A stretch of 64,000 nucleotides of DNA from Candidatus Magnetocorallium paracelense. GTDB taxonomy: Bacteria; Nitrospirota; Thermodesulfovibrionia; Thermodesulfovibrionales; Magnetobacteriaceae. The stretch lies in the NCBI GenBank assembly GCA_029001845.1, contig JAREWP010000065.1, positions 1 to 64,000 on the forward strand, read 5' to 3'. The notes beneath the pieces are model-generated. The model saw only the letters and a list, made by a program, of their open reading frames with translations. It did no database searches and was not told the origin of the DNA. A program made the position numbers and the translations under genes. The number at the start of each line of letters is the position of its first letter. Positions within the stretch are counted from its first letter, which is position 1. Below are positions 55,296 to 64,000 of the stretch, piece after piece.

Positions 55296-55946
55296 TGATA
55301 GATTCCTCCGTAAAAAAAATTATGAAAATTATATATTCTCAGGAATATACATAGTTATTGCATTAAAAAAAAAATCAATAGGTGCGGTATTTAGAGCAAA
55401 CGTCAGGATATATCCTGTTTCATACTTATTAAACAGACGATGAGCCTCTCTTTAAGGGAAAGTAGTTATATGGCAGGAAAAGTGGTTCAATTTGCCGATT
55501 CTCGTGTTTACACTCTCTCAATCCTGAAAAGCACCTCTTTAGTCGTCAGTATTTTACAGGACTTTGTTTTTTTTTTGCAAGCAGCAGTTAAAACTTAATC
55601 GAATTTTAACCTTCGCTTAATATCAAAACTCCTGGTCTTTTTAAAAATAATTCGATACCGTCCTTCTCAAAACAGAACGATACAGCCCCGGCCACTCAGC
55701 CATCGGACGTCGTTCTTATACAAGATTATCTATTGTTGGAAATCTCTGCAATCCATTGAAATACAACTTACACTCTATTGCTATTTGGAATTACTATATT
55801 TTATTATAATTACGGAATTACTGCTTACGTCTAAATGAAAAATTAGAGACCTGCTATAGAATTATCACAATTTTTTATCAGACAAACTATAGATTTTTCA
55901 CGGACCACCGACATTTTCTTAAGCTCTGCATAAATCCGCTATAGTT
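55296..55946. other. Long A/T-rich intergenic region between divergent genes
   Basis: About 650 bases with no gene-like frame, no copy of the dispersed repeats and no clear riboswitch or terminator. It must hold the promoters of the glycosyltransferase (minus) and of the resB-side genes (plus). Confidence 0.5.
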
Positions 55947-56231
55947 ATGGAAAATTATTTTGATGTACTCCCTGAAGATGTTTTATGGTCTTTAATAATT
56001 ATATTAATAACCTTCAGCATAAATCTGCCTTTAGGTCTTTTAAGATCAAGGCAAAAAAAATATTCATTTAAGTGGTTTATCTTTATTCATCTGTCCGTTC
56101 CAATAATTGCTGCGGCAAGAATATACGCGGAGCTCTCTGTCAATTCTATACCAATTTTCATTTTCGCCGCTGTAATCGGACAACTCTTCGGAGGAAGACT
56201 TTTTAAAGTAGAAAACAAAGCAATTTTGTAA
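55947..56231 (+). CDS. Small two- or three-helix membrane protein
   Basis: 94 residues with hydrophobic helices around VLWSLIIILITFSINLPLGL, FIFIHLSVPIIAAARIY and IPIFIFAAVIGQLFGGRLF. No family recognised. It lies about 100 bases before resB in the same direction, so it may belong to the cytochrome c maturation cluster. The SD is weak, so translation is likely but not certain. Confidence 0.6.
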   Translation: MENYFDVLPEDVLWSLIIILITFSINLPLGLLRSRQKKYSFKWFIFIHLSVPIIAAARIYAELSVNSIPIFIFAAVIGQLFGGRLFKVENKAIL

Positions 56232-56333
56232 CTTCATAAAAGAAGCGAAGGTAAATAACACTCTTCACCCCCTTATTATTGGGAAAAAAGAGGATCTGCG
56301 CAATTTAAATGACAACGGAGAATTTAGAGGCAA

Positions 56334-57728
56334 ATGCTTGATAAAATCTGGAAGATATTTTCATCTGTAAAAACAGCAGTAATACTTTTTTCTTTTATCG
56401 CTTTAAGCTCCATTATAGGTACGGTTATAGAGCAAAACCTCGATCCCGAAAAAAATATTGTTTTATTTAAAAAAATTTTCGGAGAGGAACTGGCGCCCCA
56501 GGTATTTAAGATATCATACTCCCTGGGTTTTATGGATATGTATCATTCCTGGTGGTTTCTCACTCTTTTGTTCCTCTTCTGTTCTAATCTGGTAATATGC
56601 TCCATAGACCGACTTCCGGGGATATACAGGATAGCATCGGAACCTGTAAAACCTCTTGATCCCGACTCCTTCGGTAAATTCTCCATACGAAAAGAGATTA
56701 AACTGAAAGGCGATTATGACAATATCAAATATTCCGTCATTTCCCTGATGAAGAAACTCGGTTTCAGACCGGAAACTCTCGATGCGGCATACGGATGTCA
56801 GTTGTTTGCACAAAAACAGGCATACAGCAGATATGGCGTATACATGACTCATCTTAGTGTTATAATAATACTTGTCGGCGCCGTAATCGGAATACTCTTC
56901 GGCTTCGACGGTTATCTGAGTCTGCCCGAAGGAACGGAATCGAATGTCGCTTATGCGAGAAAGGACAGCTCGGGCCACCCTCTGGGTTTTACTGTAAGAT
57001 GCGACGATTTCAGTATTCAGTTTTATGGAACATCGGACAAACCCAGCGAATATATGAGCTGGCTTACAGTTCTGAAGGACGGGAAGGAGGTTTTAAAAAA
57101 AGCCATTGAGGTAAACGACCCTTTGAGGTACGAAGGGTATACCTTTTATCAATCCAGTTACGGTCCCGTGCCTGACAGCGAAGGAATCCTGATCTTCAGG
57201 GTAAAGCCAAAAGACGGCGCTGTGGACGATGTCGGATTACGAGTCGGAGATGCATTTGAAATAGAGGGCGCCGGTTTAAAAGGACATATAACCGACTTTA
57301 GTCCCGCTCTGGCATTTGACAAAGATGGACAACCTTATACATATACCGAGATGATGAATAATCCCGCAGTTTATATAGAATTCACTGAAGACGGGCAGGA
57401 GAAGTATTCGGGGTGGGTGGCGAAGAGATATCCACAAACCTGGTTGCTTCCCGAAGGGCATATCGTCGAACTTGTAGACAACTGGGGAAAGCAGTACACC
57501 GGATTGCAGGTCAGGAAAGATCCCGGTGTGTGGGTGGTGTATTTCGGATGTTTCATGATAACCGTCGGCTTATATGCAACATTTTTTATGAGTCATAAGA
57601 AGATATGGGCCCTTATAAGGATGGAAAAGGGACAAATAACCGTTAATTTTACGGCCAATACAAACAAAAACAAAGTGGCCTTTGAAAGAAATATCTATAA
57701 GGCCATTGAGTCCCTGGAAAAGATATAA
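56334..57728 (+). CDS. resB: Cytochrome c biogenesis protein ResB (CcsB-type, system II)
   Basis: 464 residues. It begins with a helix around SSVKTAVILFSFIALSSIIGTVIEQN, which is typical of ResB, with further helices at WWFLTLLFLFCSNLVICSIDR and YMTHLSVIIILVGAVIGILFG. A large periplasmic domain (FYQSSYGPVPDSEG) precedes a last helix near VVYFGCFMITVGLYATFFM. With CcsA it forms the system II heme ligase that attaches heme to CXXCH. SD AGAGGC precedes the ATG. A 19-bp perfect hairpin lies between it and the next gene. Confidence 0.93.
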   Translation: MLDKIWKIFSSVKTAVILFSFIALSSIIGTVIEQNLDPEKNIVLFKKIFGEELAPQVFKISYSLGFMDMYHSWWFLTLLFLFCSNLVICSIDRLPGIYRIASEPVKPLDPDSFGKFSIRKEIKLKGDYDNIKYSVISLMKKLGFRPETLDAAYGCQLFAQKQAYSRYGVYMTHLSVIIILVGAVIGILFGFDGYLSLPEGTESNVAYARKDSSGHPLGFTVRCDDFSIQFYGTSDKPSEYMSWLTVLKDGKEVLKKAIEVNDPLRYEGYTFYQSSYGPVPDSEGILIFRVKPKDGAVDDVGLRVGDAFEIEGAGLKGHITDFSPALAFDKDGQPYTYTEMMNNPAVYIEFTEDGQEKYSGWVAKRYPQTWLLPEGHIVELVDNWGKQYTGLQVRKDPGVWVVYFGCFMITVGLYATFFMSHKKIWALIRMEKGQITVNFTANTNKNKVAFERNIYKAIESLEKI

Positions 57729-57734
57729 ACAAAC

Positions 57735-57781
57735 CAATACTATTAACTTAAGGTGCTTCACCCCTTAAGTTAATAGTATTG
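57735..57781. repeat. Perfect 19-bp hairpin between resB and ccsA-type gene
   Basis: The arm CAATACTATTAACTTAAGG and its exact reverse complement flank a 9-base loop TGCTTCACC. The arm and loop sequence is shared with the long palindrome at 9035-9156. There is no U-tract, and the operon continues beyond it, so it is more likely a mobile palindrome or mRNA stabiliser than a terminator. Confidence 0.8.
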
Positions 57782-57821
57782 ATAAACAAACAATAACCAT
57801 TCAAGAGTATCCGGAGGGAAT

Positions 57822-58895
57822 ATGGGTAATTCCGATTTTTTTGGACTGGCCACAATAGGTTACATAATCGCAATGATGGCCTATATAGCGTATCTTATTT
57901 TCAGAAATAACTCAATAGGGGTTGCAGCAACAGTAATAACGACAGCCGGTTTTATATCTCAGACGATCGCCTTTATACTGAGATGGGTAGAGTCCTATGA
58001 GATGGGAATAGGAAGAGCGCCTCTGACAAACCTGTACGAATCTCTTGTTTTCTTTGTGTGGTGTCTGATACTGGGTTATTTGATTATAGAATTTAAATAC
58101 AAAAACAGGTCTTTCGGCGCCTTTATTACTCCCATAGCCGGAGTGGCATTGGGTTTTATAGATTTAACAGGGCTGTCAAAGGAGATCGAACCATTAGTAC
58201 CGGCCCTTCAAAGCAACTGGCTCCTGGCTCATGTCACAATGAGCTTTATTGCTTATTCGGCATTCGGCCTTTCATTTGCATCGGCAATGATGTATCTCGT
58301 ACTAAAGACTGACAAGAGAAATGAATCGGCCTATATATTCTGGACAATAGCAGGCGGAGTCTTTGCTATTATACTGATTGCAATGGGGCTGGACTTTATT
58401 AAATTCAAAATCCTTGCCCACAGTACAGAAGAACTTATTAGAAACCATCTCTTTAAAGCAACGCTGAGAAGTTCCTCAGGCGCAGTAACGGCTGTGAGCT
58501 GGATAGCTTCTCTGTTTTTAATTTTTGTAACATGGAGATATGGGCATGTGCTGAAAAAAATAATCGAATCTTTCGATTTGACTACCGATCTTCTCGACGA
58601 GCTGACATATAAGACAATTGCAATGGGATTTCCCATATTTACATTGGGAGGCCTGATTTTCGGCGCCATATGGGCGGATCAGGCATGGGGTGTATACTGG
58701 AGCTGGGATCCCAAAGAAACATGGTCTTTAATAACGTGGTTTTTTTACGCCTTTTATTTGCATGCCCGCTTAATGAGAGGTTGGAAAGGTATAAAAGTCG
58801 CCATTGTAGCCGTGATCGGTTTCATCGCCGTAATATTTACATACCTTGGTGTCAATCTTTTTCTCTCCGGATTGCACAGTTACGGAAGTCTCTAA
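57822..58895 (+). CDS. ccsA: Cytochrome c biogenesis protein CcsA (system II heme handling)
   Basis: 357 residues with about eight transmembrane helices. The tryptophan-rich heme motif is WGVYWSWDPKETWSLITW, and flanking histidines (LLAHVTM, YLHARLM, LHSYG) fit heme ligation. It exports and presents heme to ResB for attachment to apocytochromes. SD CCGGAGGG before the ATG. Its stop is immediately followed by the hemC ATG, so the order resB-ccsA-hemC is one operon, as in several delta/epsilon-type bacteria. Confidence 0.94.
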   Translation: MGNSDFFGLATIGYIIAMMAYIAYLIFRNNSIGVAATVITTAGFISQTIAFILRWVESYEMGIGRAPLTNLYESLVFFVWCLILGYLIIEFKYKNRSFGAFITPIAGVALGFIDLTGLSKEIEPLVPALQSNWLLAHVTMSFIAYSAFGLSFASAMMYLVLKTDKRNESAYIFWTIAGGVFAIILIAMGLDFIKFKILAHSTEELIRNHLFKATLRSSSGAVTAVSWIASLFLIFVTWRYGHVLKKIIESFDLTTDLLDELTYKTIAMGFPIFTLGGLIFGAIWADQAWGVYWSWDPKETWSLITWFFYAFYLHARLMRGWKGIKVAIVAVIGFIAVIFTYLGVNLFLSGLHSYGSL

Positions 58896-59837
58896 ATGAA
58901 AAAAAAGAACAAAATAGTCATCGCCACCAGAGGAAGTATGCTTGCTCTGTGGCAGGCTGAATGGATTCAGTCCAGGATAGAAAGCATTGTTCCCCATGTA
59001 AAGACGGAACTCATGAAAATCAAAACAACGGGTGATAAAATTCTGGACGTACCCCTAGCTCAGGTCGGAGGCAAGGGTTTATTTGTAAAGGAGATAGAGG
59101 AGGCAATACTCAGGGGAGAGGCCGATTTGGCAGTGCACAGTATGAAAGACGTACCCACTGAATTGCCTGAAGGCCTTCATCTCTCTGCCATTTGCGAACG
59201 CGAAGATCCCCGCGACGCCTTTATTACACCTGTCAGTGATAATACTGGAAGCCTGACAGTGCTTTCAAAGGGAGCACGTGTCGGTACGAGCAGTCTCAGA
59301 AGGATTTGCCAGATATTGAACAAGCGACCCGATCTGAATATCATGCAACTGCGCGGCAATGTGGATACAAGATTAAGGAAACTGGATGAAGGAGAGTTTG
59401 ACGCAATTATACTGGCCGTAGCCGGTGTAAAACGGCTTGGCCGGGAAGAACGCATCACCGAGAAGATTTCAACAGAAATAAGCCTGCCTGCTATCGGACA
59501 GGGTGCTGTTGGAGTAGAATGCAGAAGCGACGATGAATTTATTAACGAAATTACAGGTAAGTTAAATCATGAAGAAACACGGATTTCTGTCTCTGCGGAA
59601 CGTGCTTTTCTAAAAAAACTCGAAGGCGGTTGTCAGGTGCCTTTAGCGGCATATGCCTATATCGAGAAAACCGATCTGATTATCGACGCTTTGGTGGGCA
59701 GCATAGATGGCGGGACATTAATAAGAGATTCCATGAAAGGTTCACCTCATCAGGCGGAGTCAATGGGCATAGCAATAGCCGAAAAACTTCTTTCCCGCGG
59801 CGCCGGGGAAATCCTCTCCGAAGTGTATGCAAAGTAA
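58896..59837 (+). CDS. hemC: Hydroxymethylbilane synthase (porphobilinogen deaminase)
   Basis: 313 residues. Motifs: ATRGSMLALWQAEWI, KTTGDKI, VHSMKDVP, VGTSSLRRICQ, QLRGNVDTRLRKLDEGEFDA and EGGCQVPLAAYA, whose Cys binds the dipyrromethane cofactor. It polymerises four porphobilinogens to the linear tetrapyrrole used by HemD (fused to CobA at 4473-6005). It starts directly at the ccsA stop, with no gap, so heme supply and cytochrome c maturation are co-expressed. Confidence 0.97.
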   Translation: MKKKNKIVIATRGSMLALWQAEWIQSRIESIVPHVKTELMKIKTTGDKILDVPLAQVGGKGLFVKEIEEAILRGEADLAVHSMKDVPTELPEGLHLSAICEREDPRDAFITPVSDNTGSLTVLSKGARVGTSSLRRICQILNKRPDLNIMQLRGNVDTRLRKLDEGEFDAIILAVAGVKRLGREERITEKISTEISLPAIGQGAVGVECRSDDEFINEITGKLNHEETRISVSAERAFLKKLEGGCQVPLAAYAYIEKTDLIIDALVGSIDGGTLIRDSMKGSPHQAESMGIAIAEKLLSRGAGEILSEVYAK

Positions 59838-59993
59838 GGATCGAATAAAAAATAACTTGGTGTTTTTGACTCTCGGATTCAGGTTATATTTCGTTTGGCT
59901 GATCGTTTTTTATTCCTTAGAGAATTTCAATAGAAATGCTTTCATAAGACATCTGTAAGTAATATGCCATAAATACAACAGATTCAGCTCTCT

Positions 59994-61511
59994 CTAAAAA
60001 TCCTTTTCCTCATCATATTCTACTACATATGTCTTTATCGAAACGCCGTCAATCTCTTCTTCTCCCTCTTGCACCCTCTCCACTTCAACAGGAACAAAAA
60101 CAAGGTATATTCCTGACTGTATACCCATACTTCCGCAATAATAAACAAGTTGTTTTTTTCCCTTTTTGTATTGAAAACTGTTTCTATATATCTTCACCTC
60201 AATGACATACTCATATCCCATGTAGTTTACTATAAGATCGCTCCTCCCAAGACCTGCATGAGCCTCAAGATAGCTTTTTCCACCTATAGTATTTAAGAAA
60301 TATTGAATATAGGCCTCAAAAGCATAGACCAATGCAGCCTCTTTAATCTGCTTGTATCTCCCTGTTTTTTCATCTCTCTCTCTAAAATAACGAAAACTTC
60401 TCCTCTTTACATAATCTCTGAAATTATTGATAAAACTATCAAAATCAATGTGTCCCTCTTCCGTAAAAAGGTCATCAAAGTCGATTCTCCTGAAGAATAG
60501 CGATCCCTCACCATTTTTATGAGGATAAAAGGCATTATAGAGTTTTTTCTTGTACAGAGGAACCCAAAACTCCACATTCCCTTGGTCATTTTCATGTATG
60601 ACGCCGTTTACATGTAAGAATTTTATCTCTTCCTTATCAATTTTAAATACTATATTCTCATCCGAGAAAAGCATCCTCTCAATAAAATCTCTGTACTTTT
60701 TCGCCTTATTGATTATATTTGATACATTTTTATCTATAGCCTTGTTAATATACCAGTTTTCCACTTTTAGATAATCATCATAAGCGATTATCCCCTTCCC
60801 TTCACATCTTTCAGCCAGTTTATATCCAAATCCGTTTACCAGACCCGGCTGACCGGCTGTTATACGAAATATTTTCTCCTTTACTTTTTTCTCAACTTTT
60901 TGTCCTTTCTCAGACTCATGTTGGGCAAAGAGTTCATACACCTCATCCAGGGTAAAATAGGGGACTTCCAGTGTCTCTGTTATATTAAAGGGTGAAGCAT
61001 TGTCTTCTATGATGCCCGTGATATTACTTACCCCTACCAGTATCACACTTTTTAAACAGTGTGTATCCCTGGAGTGGTAAAGATTCCTGATAGTATGAAG
61101 GAAATCACAAAATATCTCTTCCTGTAATCCTTCTATCTCGTCTATAATGAGAACACATTTTGTATCCCTTAAGTCATTTATACTGCCAAAGAGTTCAGCA
61201 AATGAATGAACTGTTAAATCAATTTCACATCCCTTCTTTAATTCTTTACAAAGGTATTGAAGAAAGAATTGCTTTGTCGCATCTCGGAAATTTTCAACAT
61301 TAATGTGAGTGACTCTAAATCCTTCACACTCCAACTTTTTTGCAAGAAGTCTGAAGTATGTGCTCTTTCCGCTTTGTCTGGGGGACCAGATAGTGAAATA
61401 CCTGCTTCTGCTAACCAGTTCCAGCCCTTGTTTAACAAGGCCCTGTCTCATTAAGGTATAATGTTCATTCAGTATATTTGGTCCTGAAGTATTAAAATAT
61501 CGTTGTCTCAT
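59994..61511 (-). CDS. AAA-ATPase-like protein with a C-terminal PD-(D/E)XK nuclease-fold domain
   Basis: 505 residues from the ATG at 61511, which gives the family start MRQRYFNTSGP and has TTTAGGA upstream. Walker A is SPRQSGKST (43-51) and Walker B CVLIIDE (ends ~125), followed by an NTPase core and winged-helix-like region. The C-terminus has RSDLIVNYMGYEYVIEVK, the D...ExK signature of restriction-like nucleases. This layout belongs to the AAA-like/DUF1703 group, abundant in anaerobes. Their role is unknown; mobile-element or defence functions are suspected. It appears full-length and is probably transcribed alone. Confidence 0.88.
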   Translation of the reverse strand: MRQRYFNTSGPNILNEHYTLMRQGLVKQGLELVSRSRYFTIWSPRQSGKSTYFRLLAKKLECEGFRVTHINVENFRDATKQFFLQYLCKELKKGCEIDLTVHSFAELFGSINDLRDTKCVLIIDEIEGLQEEIFCDFLHTIRNLYHSRDTHCLKSVILVGVSNITGIIEDNASPFNITETLEVPYFTLDEVYELFAQHESEKGQKVEKKVKEKIFRITAGQPGLVNGFGYKLAERCEGKGIIAYDDYLKVENWYINKAIDKNVSNIINKAKKYRDFIERMLFSDENIVFKIDKEEIKFLHVNGVIHENDQGNVEFWVPLYKKKLYNAFYPHKNGEGSLFFRRIDFDDLFTEEGHIDFDSFINNFRDYVKRRSFRYFRERDEKTGRYKQIKEAALVYAFEAYIQYFLNTIGGKSYLEAHAGLGRSDLIVNYMGYEYVIEVKIYRNSFQYKKGKKQLVYYCGSMGIQSGIYLVFVPVEVERVQEGEEEIDGVSIKTYVVEYDEEKDF

Positions 61512-61571
61512 TATTCCTAAATTCACAATCCAAAATTTGAAATCCTCAGGTCGTGACCGGCCCGATTTTTT

Positions 61572-63572
61572 TTAATCCGTTACTGCAATCTTCACCAGAT
61601 TAACATAGGTGCAGGCGTCGTATTTGTTTACGGCCGTTACGACAGCCACTGAACCGATTGCTTCTATTGTGTCAGTGAAACCGTCTTCCGATGCACCCCA
61701 GGAGTAAGCGTCTGTGTGTGGGAATACTGTAATGTGGTTTTCAGTCATGTCTGTAAGTCTTATTTCATCGAAGCAGTTGTTCGTACCGTCAGGGCACTCC
61801 ACAACACCGTCGTTGTCATAGGAGTATAATGTTAATAGAGGCTGGTCCTCACTGCCTCCGGGAAGCAGCGTAACTCCCTGAAGGAATATTTCGTCCAGGC
61901 CGCGATCATCGACTATATCGACACTGCATTCCGGGGCGTTGTAAAGAGTTCCCCTGTCATCAAGGTCATATTTTCCGCAGTAGATATTCATAAAGGTCCC
62001 TTTTGTCGTTGTGTTGTAGTCCATCTCCCCCTTTCCGTCAGGCGTGGCGTTGTAACATATATAGTAGCCCTCAGGTCTGTAAACACCGTGAAATATTCGT
62101 GTAAATGGATTGTATACACCGTCATTCATAAAGATTGGGCGGTAATTCGACGAATAAGGAAGACCGCTTGACAGAGTAATTGTAACGCCGGTTGACCCGC
62201 TCATATCATAATCGTAGACTGTATAGCGCAACCCGATGTCTCCGTCTTTATAATCGCAAAAACTTACTTCCTCCTCCCAATAATCATTAATTAAAATCCC
62301 GTCTCCCCTGTCAACGGTGAAGGGCTCGTCCGGTTTGTCGCAATAGAAATCATTATAACTGTTAATTATAATATCCTGCATAAGAGTCATGGTGCAGTTG
62401 TTTCTATCAAAGTTCAGCATGGCGCTGTGTTTGTAGTGGGCATCGGAGCCTGCCGGCGAAGACTCATAGGCAAGGTAATAATTGTCCGTTTGCTCCCTGT
62501 CTCTTCGGATAACATTAAAATCGAATAGTTTTGTCGACTTCCCCCCATCTATGATCAAAAAGGATTTTCCTTCACAAAGAGGTTCAACGCCGCTTTGGGA
62601 GATTGAAAATGCCTGTGCCTGAATAGTATCTTTGTTATTTGTAGCCGAATAAAAAGCCAGAAAGTCGCCATCTCTTTCACCTCTGGCTATCTTTGTTCTC
62701 CTCACAGTAGAGCCCGTATCACATGGTGTACCGGGCAGTTTGTATGGAGAAGACCAGACAGGGGAGAGCGTTTCCACTGACTGTATGGCGCACATTGTCT
62801 GTTCAATGCAGTTTGACGATGTGGCTTTTGTAATATTGGCGCCTCTGAATATTGCACCTGTCTCCAGGGCATTACAGAAGTTTGCATAGCTGAGATTTGC
62901 CTGTGAAAAATCTGCAAAACTCAGGTTGCTGTTGCTAAGGTTTGCATAGCTGAGATCAGCCCCCCTCAGTTGGGCATAGGAGAGATTCATATTGCTCAAA
63001 TCGCATTGGAGGCACTTATTGGTGGTAATGGTTATGGAAGAACCTCCATTTCCGCCGGGGCTTAATTCGCCGGCTTTTTCAGAGGGGTAAACAAAGACAG
63101 TATCGGGATTTTCATCCTCATCCTCGCCTCCGTGATAGAGATTCATTGAATAGAGGCCCTCTTCTATGGACTCGGTCACACAGTCGTGATCTGCTTTAAC
63201 ATGCACCACGACCTCTCCCGATTCGTTTATTAACTTCATGTCGTGCTCTTCGTCATCATCGTCATAGAAACAGTATGTCACATCCGATGTTTTCATATGT
63301 TTAACAGGAATTTTATCATGCCCGGCAGTAACGGAATCATTTTCATGAACCTGCTCTGCATTGCTGCTTTCAAGGTCAAAGACAATTGTATGATCCATGC
63401 CTGCAAAAATACCGGAATTCTCACTAAAATCGTGCTCATGAACAGCAGAGGCTGTGGATATAATCGCCGATGAGCCATCGGAACCGCCGCCGCCTCCACA
63501 GCTATTTAAATAAACCGTAACAGCCGTCAGAAAAAAAAAGCCAAGTATGGTATACCTGAGTTTCTGCATCAT
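61572..63572 (-). CDS. Lipoprotein with a short pentapeptide-repeat patch
   Basis: 666 residues. The signal peptide ends in a lipobox YLNSCGG with Cys25, followed by a Gly-rich linker, so it should be lipid-anchored. Residues about 188-250 carry pentapeptide repeats (DLSNM, NLSYA, QLRGA, DLSYA, NLSNS, NLSFA), forming a short right-handed beta-helix. The long remainder is acidic and Asp/Asn/Gly-rich (DYDMSGS, DDRGTL, DNDGVVECPDGTNNC) and looks like a secreted repeat or beta-propeller-like domain; I do not recognise it. The N-terminal part is His/Asp-rich (residues 45-60, 100-112, 125-135). The ATG lies 2 bases from family-1 repeat copy 6. Confidence 0.8.
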   Translation of the reverse strand: MMQKLRYTILGFFFLTAVTVYLNSCGGGGGSDGSSAIISTASAVHEHDFSENSGIFAGMDHTIVFDLESSNAEQVHENDSVTAGHDKIPVKHMKTSDVTYCFYDDDDEEHDMKLINESGEVVVHVKADHDCVTESIEEGLYSMNLYHGGEDEDENPDTVFVYPSEKAGELSPGGNGGSSITITTNKCLQCDLSNMNLSYAQLRGADLSYANLSNSNLSFADFSQANLSYANFCNALETGAIFRGANITKATSSNCIEQTMCAIQSVETLSPVWSSPYKLPGTPCDTGSTVRRTKIARGERDGDFLAFYSATNNKDTIQAQAFSISQSGVEPLCEGKSFLIIDGGKSTKLFDFNVIRRDREQTDNYYLAYESSPAGSDAHYKHSAMLNFDRNNCTMTLMQDIIINSYNDFYCDKPDEPFTVDRGDGILINDYWEEEVSFCDYKDGDIGLRYTVYDYDMSGSTGVTITLSSGLPYSSNYRPIFMNDGVYNPFTRIFHGVYRPEGYYICYNATPDGKGEMDYNTTTKGTFMNIYCGKYDLDDRGTLYNAPECSVDIVDDRGLDEIFLQGVTLLPGGSEDQPLLTLYSYDNDGVVECPDGTNNCFDEIRLTDMTENHITVFPHTDAYSWGASEDGFTDTIEAIGSVAVVTAVNKYDACTYVNLVKIAVTD

Positions 63573-63574
63573 AT

Positions 63575-63745
63575 TTTAACTAAAAACAGCCGTCAGCTAT
63601 CAGCGGTCAGCCTTCAGCCCGGGAAAGTACTGAATGTTATGTCAAGAATAAGCTTCCCCTTATGGGTGAATGTGTTTTGAACCATAAAGTGTTGCTATTA
63701 AAAAGCTGACAGCTGATGGCTGACAGCTAAATATTTTTTTAGGTT
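63575..63745 (-). repeat. Dispersed palindromic repeat family 1, copy 6 (inverted)
   Basis: Read on the minus strand: TTTAGCTGTCAGCCATCAGC, AACACTTTATGGTTCAAAAC, TTCTTGACATAACATTC, ending CTGTTTTTAGTTAAAAT directly before the ATG of the lipoprotein gene. It has the same polarity toward its gene as the other copies. Confidence 0.88.
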
Positions 63746-64000
63746 TAAAATTCAGGTGATTGGATTCTGTTATTATAAATAAACCCTCCCAAAGACTTCC
63801 ACTCTATTTTCTTCAGTTTACTTTACTGTTTTTAAATTAAACCAACTGCATGATCGAAAAATATGCGAGTTCGTTCAGACCACAATATATTAAAATCATA
63901 CTCATTGACTTTTGCTTCTCTTTTTGTTATCCTCTGTTTAAATTTTATAAGGTTATCTGACAACTTTGATTGGATAGAATAGAAATGGAGCGAATGACCA
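63746..64000. other. A/T-rich right edge
   Basis: No gene supported. A 39-codon plus-strand frame beginning at 63863 encodes a short hydrophobic peptide, but it has no SD or recognisable features. Confidence 0.4.

Overview
This is a stretch of bacterial chromosome. It looks like a Gram-negative bacterium with an anaerobic or microaerophilic lifestyle. It has system II cytochrome c maturation (ResB/CcsB), classical heme genes split over several sites, a PPi-type phosphofructokinase, an MTA/SAH deaminase with MtnA, and many short palindromic dispersed repeats. These traits fit Desulfobacterota/Nitrospirota-like lineages, but no rRNA or diagnostic marker is present, so the phylum is an inference.

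Layout. 0.2-9 kb holds a truncated Rpn-type gene, a membrane protein with an MscS channel, serS, then cobA/hemD-mtaD-mtnA and a small membrane protein. 9.2-18.2 kb (minus) is a 2,998-aa PKS without acyltransferase domains (PKS-A). 18.7-23.7 kb holds tRNA-Leu(UAA), a tiny RHH protein, rsgA, a radical SAM gene, hemH and hemE. 24.1-25.0 kb is a decayed type I methyltransferase. 25.4-45.0 kb (plus) is a 6,523-aa PKS (PKS-B). 45.0-47.5 kb is a decayed accessory zone with two broken toxin-antitoxin modules and a frameshifted acyltransferase/cyclic-nucleotide-binding fusion. 47.8-64 kb returns to core-type genes: a secreted cytochrome-like protein, PPi-PFK, a second MscS-family channel, a glycosyltransferase, resB-ccsB-hemC, a AAA-ATPase/nuclease-fold protein and a lipoprotein.

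How the genes work together. The two giant genes form one trans-AT assembly line. PKS-B reads KS-(AT-like remnant)-(degenerate DH)-ACP / KS-DH-KR-ACP / KS-KR-cMT-ACP / KS-DH-ACP / KS-DH. PKS-A reads ACP / KS-DH-KR-ACP / KS-ACP / KS. PKS-B ends in a module lacking its ACP and PKS-A begins with an orphan ACP, so the inferred order is B then A, although the genes diverge and are separated by heme genes. No acyltransferase, phosphopantetheinyl transferase, thioesterase or tailoring gene is visible, so the pathway must depend on genes elsewhere or be degenerate at its 3' end.

Repeats are a second theme. A ~150-bp palindromic element occurs six times, always pointing the same way toward the next gene, and four copies stop within 2-27 bases of a start codon. 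A second family (rich in AACGCAGAGA) occurs twice, inverted, on both sides of PKS-B and the decayed genes. Domain boundaries and function calls come from motif reading alone; no alignment or database search was run.
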